Assembly: GCA_016806645.1 (NCBI GenBank)
Contig: JACSYO010002159.1
Location: forward strand, 1,472,501 to 1,536,500
From: Ophiodon elongatus
Lineage: Eukaryota > Chordata > Actinopteri > Perciformes > Hexagrammidae
DNA length: 64,000 nucleotides
Reading direction: 5' to 3'
The translations under genes were made by a program, and so were the position numbers. Positions 12,814 through 24,800 of the stretch are shown piece by piece (positions within the stretch are counted from its first letter, which is position 1; each line of letters opens with the position of its first letter). Below the pieces are notes generated by a model. It had not been told where the DNA came from, searched no databases, and was given only the letters and a program-made list of their open reading frames with translations.

Positions 12814-15800
12814 ATATATATATACATGTAAACCACTACTCTTTCTATTATGACCTCACAAAGTGAACAAAATTGATCTCTGTCTTCTCACTCTAACTAA
12901 CCTGTTTGAGGAATGTCTTGTCTTTGGCTCTGAAAGAACTAATTGGTATATTGAAGTTCAGTAAATACAGTAAAAGCATATCATGAACATGCATATCAAT
13001 GCACATTGTGCGACACAAGACCTTGTTTGCTTTAGTTTTCTTTAGTTGAAATAAATAAATAAATGGAGTTAGATGGGCTACAGAGAGTTGATTCTTCTGT
13101 AGCTGCACATTGTTTGCTCCCTGGTTGGTGAAAAATGGAAGAAAAAAAGGTTAGTACAGCCATAGGTCAACTTGCTGCATAGCAACTGGATGCTACAGTC
13201 AGCAAACTGACCTATGAAAACACAGAGAGCATTTTCTTCTCTGAGCCTGCCGCTATAACACTGACAGCTTCACACAGTGGCAGCTCCCAACCTTGTACAC
13301 TGCGAGGCTTAATTACAGTGACACATGAAAATCCACAGCAATGCCAGCTGATATTAATGATAACAAGTGCTGATTTATCCAGAAGGAGATAATTTTGTTG
13401 GCTTCCCTTTTCATAGAAGGGTCAGAAGTCAGGGTTAGTTACAACTTCCATTACATCACTTAAAAAAAACTAAATGTGTCAGGTTCTTGTTCTCTTTTTC
13501 ACATTTGTGTTCTGTAGCTGGTGAGGAGAGAGAAAGAAGAAGAGAGAGAGGGAGGGAGAGAGAGGGAGACAGAGAGAGGGCTGCATGTCAGCAGGGCTCC
13601 TCGTGATCCAGTTTGATAACAGTAGCACAGGGAAAATAAGCCCCACTCACATCTAAGCGCCATGAAAATGAAGAGCCACTCCTCTCTATAGGGGAGCTAC
13701 ATGCTAATGCCTCACTGGAGGCAGGAGACCTGCAGTCGGGGACATTAACATCCCGACCACTGACACAAAAACAGTAACATGCTTACATATACTAGCTGTT
13801 TGCATATAGAAAGGTTTGTGCAGTTTGTTTTTTTGTCATTTTGGCCAGTAAGGAAGTCAGGCTCATGACCCCTTTAATGCTTTGCTTCACTTATAAAGTG
13901 CTTTGTATTTAGCTGAAGCTCAACACAAGCTATTGTGGCCAGTGAGATGTTGCTTCCGATTGGATTATGACCAGAATCTGTAACTCTCAGACTCAGTTTG
14001 TTCATCATATACACAGCTTGTCTATTGAATCTGCTGATGTGCATCTCCCTTCCTTCCATTTTCTTTTTTTTTTTTTCTAAATTAATGTCTAGCCGATCAA
14101 CTTTACGAGGAGTAAAGCTATCTGTAAAATCCCGCAGCTGGAAATCCTTTTTAACGGCTGCTTGTTGCTGCACCAGCCCAGACATTAAAATACGCAATGA
14201 TTACTGCCCATCAGCTAATATTGATCGTGCATCAGACGCAGGCTCTTACTTTTGACGGTGAGGTACATGGACTTGCTGACATCAGCTCCCACGTCGTTGC
14301 TGACCTTACACAGGTAGAAGCCGCTGTCGTCCTCCAGCACGTGTTTGATGAGAAGCGAACCGTTGCTCAGCAGCTGCACACGAGAGCCGCTGTTCAGCTG
14401 GATGGGCTGAAACTGGGGAACGCCCGCGCCTGAGACAAGAAGGAAGATACAAGTAAAAGAAAGAGAGAGTAAAAACAACACTGTAAATAATGAGAAAATA
14501 AACATTTCCATATAATATCCAAGTATTTTTAAAGCTCATACAGTACAGTAAATGTACACACATGCCTGTATATTAATCTATAATTTTCAGTAGAGAAATA
14601 GATGCGTAATGCTAAAACGGGATGCAGTGCTTAACAGTAAGCTGATCTCCAGTGTGTCAGTGTGTGTGTGTGTTTGTGTGCGTGCATTCATTTGACCACG
14701 CGTCTCTGTTTACAGATTTGATGACAAAGCCAGTCAGATTTAGGGAGGATTGTAAACATGTTTCTTAACACCAGGCCTAAATCCTTAAACCGCAAAACAG
14801 CTGCTGAGCACAGTGAAGCAGGCCGAGCTGCCGGTGTGATGCAATCAGAACAGACATAATGCTCATGTTTAACAAGACAGCAGATTGGTGCAGAGGAACA
14901 ACAGGCAGACGGAGAGCAGAGCGGAGAGGCCTTGCATTGCTGTTGGCCTTCAACACCGAGACGAGCTGTAGCTAGACATAGATTTTTTTCTCCAGACTAT
15001 TTATTCCTGTGCGTCAAATCTCTGGGTTATTCTTTGCATGAATGTTTGCTGAATTACTAGATCCAGAAGAAATTGTTATATCGACTGCATAAATGGCCTT
15101 GGTCGAGGACAGACTTATCCTACAGGCATGGATTTGTCTGATTATAAAACAAGTAGTGTAAATATCTACATGCGTCTTTTCTCAATTCTCAAAAAGTCCA
15201 ATACGACTGACACTTGGTATCCATCACTGAAGCATCGCTGAAATAATTGGACTTGGCATCTCTGACATATTCTAGCCTGCGTGTAATTGATACTTATCTT
15301 TTCAATAGAAAAGGATATAATCACTCTTGTTCTATCGTTAAACAATATACAGTATCTCTTTCTGCAAAGTCCGCAGGAAATGTCACCGACAATGAATCAT
15401 AAAGCTTAACATTTTTGGAGCAGTCTGCTCCTATAGAGATGAAAGCACCGTATTCCACCTTGCTCATGTAGTATTAAACACATGTGTGAACTGAGCCAGA
15501 CGTTGCATTAGCTCGTGTTAAAGTAAGCGTGTAGAGATTAGGCTATTTAGTGAGCTGTGGGTTTTTGCTTTTTAATTAAAATGCAGTCAAGTGGCCGTGG
15601 CTAGCAAAGGGTCAAGTGGTGACTTTGTTCCTGCTCCCCTGGCTCCGACAGGGAGAGGAGGGAGAGGGAGGGAGATGTGTTCTTCCTTGAATTATGGATT
15701 TTGCATATCCAAACGGTGCTAGTCGTTATGCTAATAGCAGTTGACCTTTACTTACTGTTCCACATCTCCCAGAGACACTCATCTGGCTCTTACCTACTTC

Positions 15801-18800
15801 TGTTGCAGTAAAAGCATGCCAGACAGTCATTCTCTGGACAAACTGCCCTCTGGCTTACAACAAATTAAACGATAGCTTCCCGAGCCACCTACCCTGGATG
15901 TATTTTTGTTTTGGAGGTGATTTTCATTGCTTCTTTGCTCTGAATGATATCCTGCGCAACCACATATCATAGAGCACCCGGAAGGATGGAGGTAAAAATA
16001 TGTGCCAAGCCTGGGCCAACTGAACTATGGGGCCCTTCCTGCTGGATACATAATGCTTGTTTTTAACGCTACGATTGAGAAGTCACAAACACAGACACAC
16101 ACAGACACACACAGACACACACAGACACAAACACTGCTCAGCCTAATCTCTCTGTACTGATCAGAAATGGACGGTCAGAAAGTACTAATCAGGCATGAGG
16201 CCTGCTTGTCTCACATCCACACACAAACACACTCTCACATGCACACACACATGCACGCCCGCACACACTAATCCAATCAAAGGGTGAAAAACAGACCTGA
16301 TTCTTTCATTCCTTTGATCATGGGGCCGAGCAAACACACACATACACGCACCACTCCTCATTGGTTGTTGTCCTTCTGTTTGTGCAGCTTTCATCCCCGG
16401 TTATATGGATGATGGAGCAAACACCTGGGGCTCCTCTTCATCTGCCCTGCTCAAGTGGCCAAACTCACCTGCTGCCTCCCTGCCCGTCTGTCTGCTAACG
16501 CTCCATCTGTATATCTGTCTGCCTACTTTTCCCTGTATGTATCTCTCTCTCTATCTGATGCTTCTCTAACAGTGCATGTGGAAACCCTGCTAGCCCTCAG
16601 CCCGTAGTTTACAGAGCAGATGGCTGTGTGTGTGCTTTTATGTCTGTGTATTCACACACATAAGCTCCGGCTGTGGATGAAGCAAATGGAAGCCACTCAC
16701 CTGCTAAAGCACTACTACTGCACTCGCCTTCACACACAGTTGCTTTAAGAAACACAACCTGAGACCAAGCTAGCTGCACACAAAGCTGTACAGTTGTTGG
16801 CAAAATTATAATTTTATATGATAACTCTTGATACAAACTCAGATTCTTTACAGGTCAATCATTATTCCTTTTTTTGTTCAGATGATTATGCATTTCCCTC
16901 TTGCATGTACAGTTAGCATGCATGGAATTATTAAAGAATGGAACATTATTCATTCAGAACTAAAGGTTGCAACCTTCAATCACTGTAGTTCAGTACAGAC
17001 CAGAATCACCATTGAGACTCAAGATTAAACGATCCTAATGCTGTGAGCCTGAATTTATATTACTTTGCGTTTCAATACTGTGTTCATTGTTGCAGTGAGT
17101 TGTTGTCACGTCACAATAAAAAGTGGAACTCCCAATATTGCGTGCACATAAAGAAGGATTCCCATGTTTACCACTTGTAAGTGTTCATGTCGTTGAACAG
17201 TTATGTGATTGCAGTTTGTCTTGTGAGGGTTAAACATTGTTTGAATTATAACACTATAACCATTAAATCTGGAGTTAATTACCTTGAGTGATGAACCTCC
17301 ATGTTTGATTGTTTCACAGGCACTTTGCATTATTACTCAATCTGATATATTGCTGAGCATCCTGGTAACTCGGGAGACTTAAGTCTGCTTACCTACTCTT
17401 TGAGTTCAAATTCAAAAGTGTGATTTGTTTTTAATTCATTCCCTCGTAGCTGGCAGGTTCACCTGCAGTCGGTAATGCATGCTGTGTTTAATGTACCTTT
17501 GGAGTGTTCCCATACGATGGTGGGTGGAGGGTAGCCTTCAGCTGAGCAGTTAAGAGTCACAGTTTTCCCATAGATCCCATCTTGATCCTCAGGCTGAACC
17601 ACAAACTGAGGAGGAACTGTACATACACAAAAATCAACAGTTGACATTGATACATGATGATTGGGTTGGTGTCTTTATTACACTTGTAGCCTGTGTGTGC
17701 AGTTTCAAACAAGTCAAACACTGCACCAGTCGATTTTACCTCCAGCCAGACAGCAGGAACTAATAACTGAAGTTTGGTACTGCAGGGATGGCTTAAAATG
17801 AAAACCTGCACACATACTGCAGATTATAGTAGTCCACTAGGGTGCCATTAGATATATAATCTGTTCCTTTGTGCTTCCTCACCTCTAACAATGAGCTGAC
17901 TCTGGTGCTCCACTGCAGCAGCTTCGTTGCGGGCGATGCAGGTGTAGTTGCCGTTGTGGTCGGGCGTGAGGTTGGAGATTCTCAATGAGCTGGTGAAGTC
18001 GATGTTGTCCACAGTCACACCCAGGCTGATGGGGATTGGCCGTCCATCTTTCTGCCAGGTGATGTCCAGCGGGCGGTCGCCTGACATGACCACGCAGGGG
18101 ATGAAGACACGTTGGCCGATGGTGAAACGCTGGAACTCAAAGGGCTGAATGTAGGGAGGCACTGACAGGCAGAGGAGGAGAGGGAGAAAGAGACACAAAG
18201 ATCAAACTTGATTTCAGCCGTGAGTTTCAAAGACCGTCTTAATTCCCTGGATTTTGTGGCAGACACTGTGTCCTTTCCTCAGAGTAAAACGGAAATATTT
18301 TAACTATCTTGCTTTAAAGAGGTCACTGAAGGAACACAAAAGACCTGAATAGCCAAACATTGTGCAATAAGTTCCCGTCATTGTCAGTCGGGGACATTAT
18401 GTTCTTTCAGAAAAAGAAGAGCACACAGAAACAGAACCAAAAAAATAATAACTTTGAGGTGACTCATTCAGGTTGCTTGGAAAAAGAAATCTGAGTGAAC
18501 CTGAACTTTTTCTCTTTGTCTATGACTGATGATCTATTGATCTACTAACCTACATACTAACCTATATTCCAGCCTGGCTACTACATCAATCTAAGATTGT
18601 ATCCACCACTCAAAACCATGATTGCCGGACTAGAGCGTGGAAGAAAACAAATATTCACAGAGCAGCCAGAGTCTATCTGGCTGCATAATATAATGACACT
18701 ATTACACAATAACATTTATTTAAATTGCCTGCGCTCTATTCTCTGGGAAATCTCCGGCCATCACACAAGTCATCTGTGTTTGAGTGTCCAGTGAGTAGAA

Positions 18801-21800
18801 ATAACACTGAAATAAGCAGCACTTTAGCACCTTATTTAATTCACAACAAAGGGGAGATAATGGACTCCAGGGATCCCCAAAGACACTTCCGCATTTTAAG
18901 CACGAGCAGAGTAAATTAACAAATGCACTTGCTCACTATAGCACCACTGGGAAGTGTTGCTTTATATCATCGCTCTCTCTTTAGTTCTCACTCTCTCTCC
19001 CACTCTGTTTCCCTCGCTCCATTAGAAAGTGTAATATAGTGACAACAACCTAGCATACTGTACAGAGGGAAGGACATGGAGCATAATGGGGAAGCCCTTT
19101 TGAGCATTACCTTTTACAGTTCTAAGATCTCAGTGGAGATCAGTCACTCAGCTCTGTAATATCAGTGACACAGATACAGTCGTCATTAGATACCTTGATG
19201 TCCTGAGGAATATCAGATTAATTTAGAAGTCTGGTAAGATCTATGACATATGATATAGCTGTCTGCATTTGAGTGGGTCCTTTTATTTATATATCTACTG
19301 GTGGGTTTTTCTACCGAGGAAATCCGTAGATGCACATGTAGACAGGTGGTCTCAGAATGGGCCTTATGTTTGTTATTTAAAATATCTATCAAATTCAATG
19401 TTATTATTAGAGCACAAAATATGGGACTTTGGCATTAATTAAATTAAGAGTTTTAACACAAAGTCAAAGTTGAGACAGTTTAAAAGAACAGTATTTTGTG
19501 AAATACGTGATTGCATACAGACAGGAAAGACTCCAGAAAGTCCCTCACATAACCCCCATAAAACAATTTTTTTTACACTTAACTGATTTCTTTATCGATT
19601 AAACAAATGAAAACAGGTAAAATATTAAATAGGGAGCTTTAGAGATGCTGGTAGCCATAGTTTTGTAACCTTTTACCAGGCTAGCTGTTTCACCCTCATT
19701 CCAGTCTCTATATTAAGCTAAGCTAATAGCTACTACCTGTAGCCCTACACATGACAGGAAGATATGAGAGTGGTATTGACTTCCTAGTCTATCTCTCAGC
19801 AAGAAAGCATTAATGAGCATTTTTCACAAAATATTCCTTCAAGAAAAGCATTCAGATGTGATGGCTAAAACAGGAGTTGATGTCTTGCTTACAGAGTGCA
19901 CTGCATCAAATAAAACAAAACATTTTATTGACTTGTTTGATTCATCAGGTTTATAAAATCAGCTCTATATTTAACAACACTTGATTCTAAACTGCTGTAT
20001 ATCTGTCTGTCTCAAGCTGTAAATACTAAAATGGTATCTTTGCACCAAATAAATTAAATTGATAGCTTTTGAGTAAATACGTTTCTATATATTGATATTT
20101 TGTATATTACCGACAGAAAATAAATATAAAAATAAATGTTTTGACCCGCTGCAGGGTATGTTGACAACATTTTCTACACGCTTTCAAATACTTAATGCTC
20201 AACATTCAATGGAATTAAAATACAAATATAACATCTCTAGGTTGTGCAGCATATTAGGCTCAACCCCCACAACTCAATGGGACTAACCTCTCACACGGAC
20301 ATGGACACTCTGGGAGTCCATCTTGTTGGGTTGGACCATCACCTTGCAGTTATACTCGCCAGCGTCCACCTGCTGCACGTTGGTCAGCTTCAGTGTGCCG
20401 TTGTTCTCAAATGCTCGCTGTCGGTGATTGAACGGTAGCAGTGCCGAGTTTTTGTACCACTTTATGGAGTAGTAAGGGTAGCCAATCACACGGCAGTGAA
20501 CGAACGCATCCCGTCCAGCAATCGCTGTGATGTTTTTCATTGGACGAATGCTGGCGCGGCCTACAGAGGGGCAGAGAATGAGAAAGGATCCTCTATAAAG
20601 ACATTCAGTGGATAGTGACATCAAATCACTAGAGCTTTATTTTTGGTGTTTTTGTAAATAGAAATATATTTCTTACTCATTACTTTCCAAATATATGTAG
20701 TAGTTAAACAAAGAAAGGTTAACTGCTAAACAGAGAACATAAAACAGAGAACATTTCTCTCCGCAGCTTCACATCTGGTACCTGCCGCTGAAATATTTAG
20801 AAATGCAAAAGAAACTGTTGTTTCAAGCTTTTCTTGTTTGTTTTACCACATGATTTTAGGCTTAACGCAAAGCAGAAGGCTGTGAAATGACAAGCAGATG
20901 AAAGTGTGCTAACCATCTGAAGGAAAACGGAGCGTTTAGATAACACTGTACTACTGATACTTATTAGTCCGCTCTTGCTGCAGTAATACATTCTGTGTCT
21001 CATAAAATGGAAACAGAATAATCGCTTTAACATCTGTTCGCGGAGAGTTGAATTGGCTGCTTGAGTAAACACACACAGACACTAACACACATGAACACTC
21101 ACTCACACACACACACACACAAGCAAACCAGAGATAAATGTATTCATGCAAACAAAAGAAATATATTTTTCTTCCGGCTATTTACAAACCAGCCCATTTT
21201 GGAACCCAATATCCAGATACGCTTATGTGCAGCAAACCAGGATAATTCATTTGACCTAAAATACAGGCATGTAGGAGAAGCACAGTAATAATTTGGAGAG
21301 AAAAAGACGAAGCTACATTATTAAAATGTATACAAGGAGCAGAGAAATAATGCGAAGAAAAATAAATAAAATGGAGGCAAAATCAATCAGAAATGTAAAT
21401 GTGATTAAAGATGTAATACTAGACCTAAATAAATACTGCGCAAAAAAAAAAAAAAAAAAAAAAAATTATCATAAGAGAACACGACAAAAGCCAGGAAACC
21501 AAAACATCCTAATCAATAACCAGCGCTCATGTACTGCAAACGCCAGAAAGCCAGCTGGACAGAGAGACACAGACAGACTCACAGACAGACAGACAAGGTA
21601 TGTGTATTGTTGTTCTTGGAGGAGCTGATTTGACAAGCACCTCTTACGTTTATTCGAGCCTGGTGGTACACGACCCCGGCCGAGTTGCTGCACGTGCACC
21701 GGTACACCCCGCCGTCCTGCACCTGGGTGTGTGTGACGTTCAGCTGGCTGACCACGTGGCCCTCGTGGGTCTCGTAGTGGCCCAGGTGGTGGTGGGTGTC

Positions 21801-24800
21801 TTTGATGACGGGGTCGTCGTCCAGCGACCAGGAGCATCTGGGAGGCGGCGTGCCCTTGACATTGCAGACCAGGAAGACGGGCTCGTTGGGGTTCACCACC
21901 TTCTCGCTGAAGGAGGACAGGATCTTGGGAGTACCATCTGCGATGAGGGACAAGGTGGCACAGGGTAGGGGACAGGAATACACCGGTGAATAAAAGCAGA
22001 GAAAGATAAACTGGACTTAAAACAATTCTCAGTGTCATCTCTACAAGGTGATTACGGGGGACTTATGAAGTATTATTAGAGCTAGAAACGTCATGTGAGT
22101 AAACAATGGAATCATTTCTACTTCACAATACTTACGCAGTGGATTGTCTCATTTTGACGTAGTAACAACTTGTCAGTAGAGCCCACTGTTTCAGCTGGAA
22201 GAGCTGCTCTTTGTTCTCGTTTCTTTCTCTCAGATTGTTGGAGGAGTTACATTTACATTATATTTGCATGTATTGATCTGGCAGACGCTTTTGTCCAAAA
22301 CCAGTTCTCTCTGCAAATAAAAAGTGGGTGCAATGACGTTGCCATATCGACTGCATGCTCACCTGGTAAGGTTACGATTGGATGATCGTGTTCCTGAAGC
22401 ATTTTCTTGTTTTTTATTAATCTTGGTATTCCTCTCAGAGAGCTGCTCCTATACGTTACTGCATTCTGTTGCACTGTATAATGGATGTACAGTACAGTGT
22501 ATACTTTTTGAGGGAATGAGAACTAAAAGAAAACTCAAATCACAAAGCTTCTAATGAAAAACCACTTCATGTTGGTTATTTCCTTATCAGTTGTTCTTAT
22601 TCATCAACAGTTACTGGACAACAGTTTTGAGAGAAGATGTGTTATTTGCTTTCAGGGGTCTTTGTCATAGAAACCTTTTTTTAATGAAATATTAATAAGG
22701 TAGCATAGGAAAAGGAAACATGTTGTCTTTTTGTCACCATTCTTTCATTATGAACAGTGATCCAGGAGCTTACCTCCCAGACACTGAGAGCAGTTGGCTT
22801 TTGAAACGTCTGTGTCTGCCTGCTGCAGCTTTGATAATCTAGATCTGTTCCACATGATTATAGATTATCAATATCTTCTTTTAACAGCTCCCTGGCCGCA
22901 GCAGACAGTTGCCTGAGCAACGCTGCCAAGGTAAGCTATTGGATTCAAGAGTGTGTGTTCATGTATTTTTCTACGTGTCTGTGAAGTCTGGGATGCTCAT
23001 TGTAATGGCGTCCTACAGCAGAGAGTCACAGCTGGACGCCATTAACACATAAACCCTGTATTGATCTCAAAGGCCTGAATCTGTTTCTGCTAACTCACTG
23101 ATGATACATAAGAGCGCTGCTACAGTGTGGCGTTTGGTCAGCGTTTGTGTGAATGCCACAAATCACATGCACACATTTTACCTTCAAGGATGACTTGCAC
23201 AAAGTCCTGTGCCGACATCTTGCTCTTCCTGGCGAAGCACTGATAGGCTCCGCCGTCGCTCTTCGACATCCCCTCCATGATGAGGTTCTCCCGGTTCAGC
23301 CCGGTGAAACGGACATTGTTGCCAGGGTAGATGATCTCTCCATTGCGGTACCATGACAGCTCATACTCGTCTGAGCCGCTCACGCTACAAGACAGAGACA
23401 CCTTGCTACCCACACTGCCTTTCACCTTCCGAGGGCTGACCACTGCCTTCAAGGGCTCTAAGCACACGGGAATAAGAGACACGTTGTCTTTTTAAAGGAG
23501 CATTCAAGGATTTGTTTTGTTTTAGTGACATTAAGATTGACAGACAGCCTAAATTAGATTAGATTTAGCGTTGCTACATAATATTTCAGAGTAGAAGGTT
23601 GTAACCACCATCTCCAGATCAGATCTGAAACAATGAATCGACTAATGTGGTCAACTCACAGATTTTTTTAAGAAAAAAAAAGTGAAAATCACATTTATTT
23701 GTCTTCTATGAAGGGAAATGTCACATCTTTAGGTTCTGGACTGTTGGTCGGACAAAACAAGCAATTTAAAGATGTTTTTTTTTTAAGTGTCAGAAAAAGG
23801 TGAGTTCCCAAATTACTCATTCTGTCTGCCCAACAATACTTTACATTTTTTTTACTACAAGAGCGCAAAGCAGCAAATCTCACATTTGAGAAGCAGCAAA
23901 TGCGCAAATGTTTGTAATTTTTGCTTGATAAAAACGTTTCAGTGATAATCAAAAATATTGTCAGTTAATCTTGTTGATCAACTAATGAATTAATCAACTA
24001 ACTGTTGTTTGGACAGATACAGTCATAAAGAGGATCCCTTCCTTTTAATAAAAGACTTACGTTTGACATACAGGCGCCCCATCACCTCAGCGTTGCCATA
24101 AATGTTCCACACTTCACACACATACGTCCCAGAGTCACTGGGCTGTGTGCTCTCTATCAGCAACCCTGTGGTGGTCTGGCGGAAGCGACTGTCAGGCTCC
24201 AAGGGGCTGTTGTCCTTCAGCCAGCGGTATTTGGGCGTTGGGTAGCCTGAGGCCTTACAGGGCAGCTCCACCCGATGATTAATCATCACCTCTCGCTGGT
24301 CAAAGCCATCCAAGATGCCTGGCTCAGCATTGGTGGGGTCTGGAAGGAGCAGAGAATTTAGTGTTAATTAGTGGTGAGCGTTGCCAGGCGCTTGACAGTG
24401 TAATCCAATATTGATTCTTGGGGGGGGGGGGTCACGATTCAGTTCTATATACTGAATATTTGGTTATGTGAGGGAGAGGAGAGAGTAACAGTGTGTTCCT
24501 AAAATTGTCCCCCACAGTCAAATCAGAGACGGCACCATGGATTGCTCCTTCTTTCTTTTTTTTATCCCTTTATCCATCTATATGCTAAATGCAAAACGGC
24601 TCTCATTTATCAAACTACGGTACGATATCATCAGCACAGGACAGCCTACATTGCAAGGCTTGTTTACATGTTAGTGACTGGCCCAAAGAAGGGCTGCATA
24701 ACTCATAGTTGACCTTAGAGTGGATCGGTCTGCATGGCAGGATTCGACAGACTGTAAACTTGATCCCAGCCCTAAACGTACCCATTCGCTGGTCTTGCTT

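Larger units (their letters stand above)
4448..14249 (-). other. dscam 9.8 kb intron between exons 11 and 12
   Basis: Largest intron bounded by exons in the window. It holds (GT)n, (AC)n, (CT)n and (TA)n tracts, copies of at least four dispersed repeat families (5874-6470, 7690-7825, 9255-9350, 11120-11470), a long palindrome (12642-12781), a purine-rich stretch (13520-13580) and a unique-looking stretch near 8290-8950. No coding exon is recognised; the open frames in it are short and of low complexity. Confidence 0.85.
14430..17496 (-). other. dscam intron between exons 10 and 11
   Basis: 3.07 kb intron splitting Ig8. It holds a CAGACACA minisatellite (16090-16131), a unique-looking stretch (15680-15960) and, inside that, a possible 6-nt microexon (15794-15799). 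Other donor-like words at 16460 and 16690 lack a good acceptor. Confidence 0.85.

Noticed and set aside
16680..16700. Strong donor-like word GCAG|gtgagt on the minus strand (also near 16470, 22361 and 22781)
   Set aside because: No acceptor at a distance giving an open, symmetric exon; the 17-nt option at 16692-16708 brings in a stop codon. Treated as decoys.
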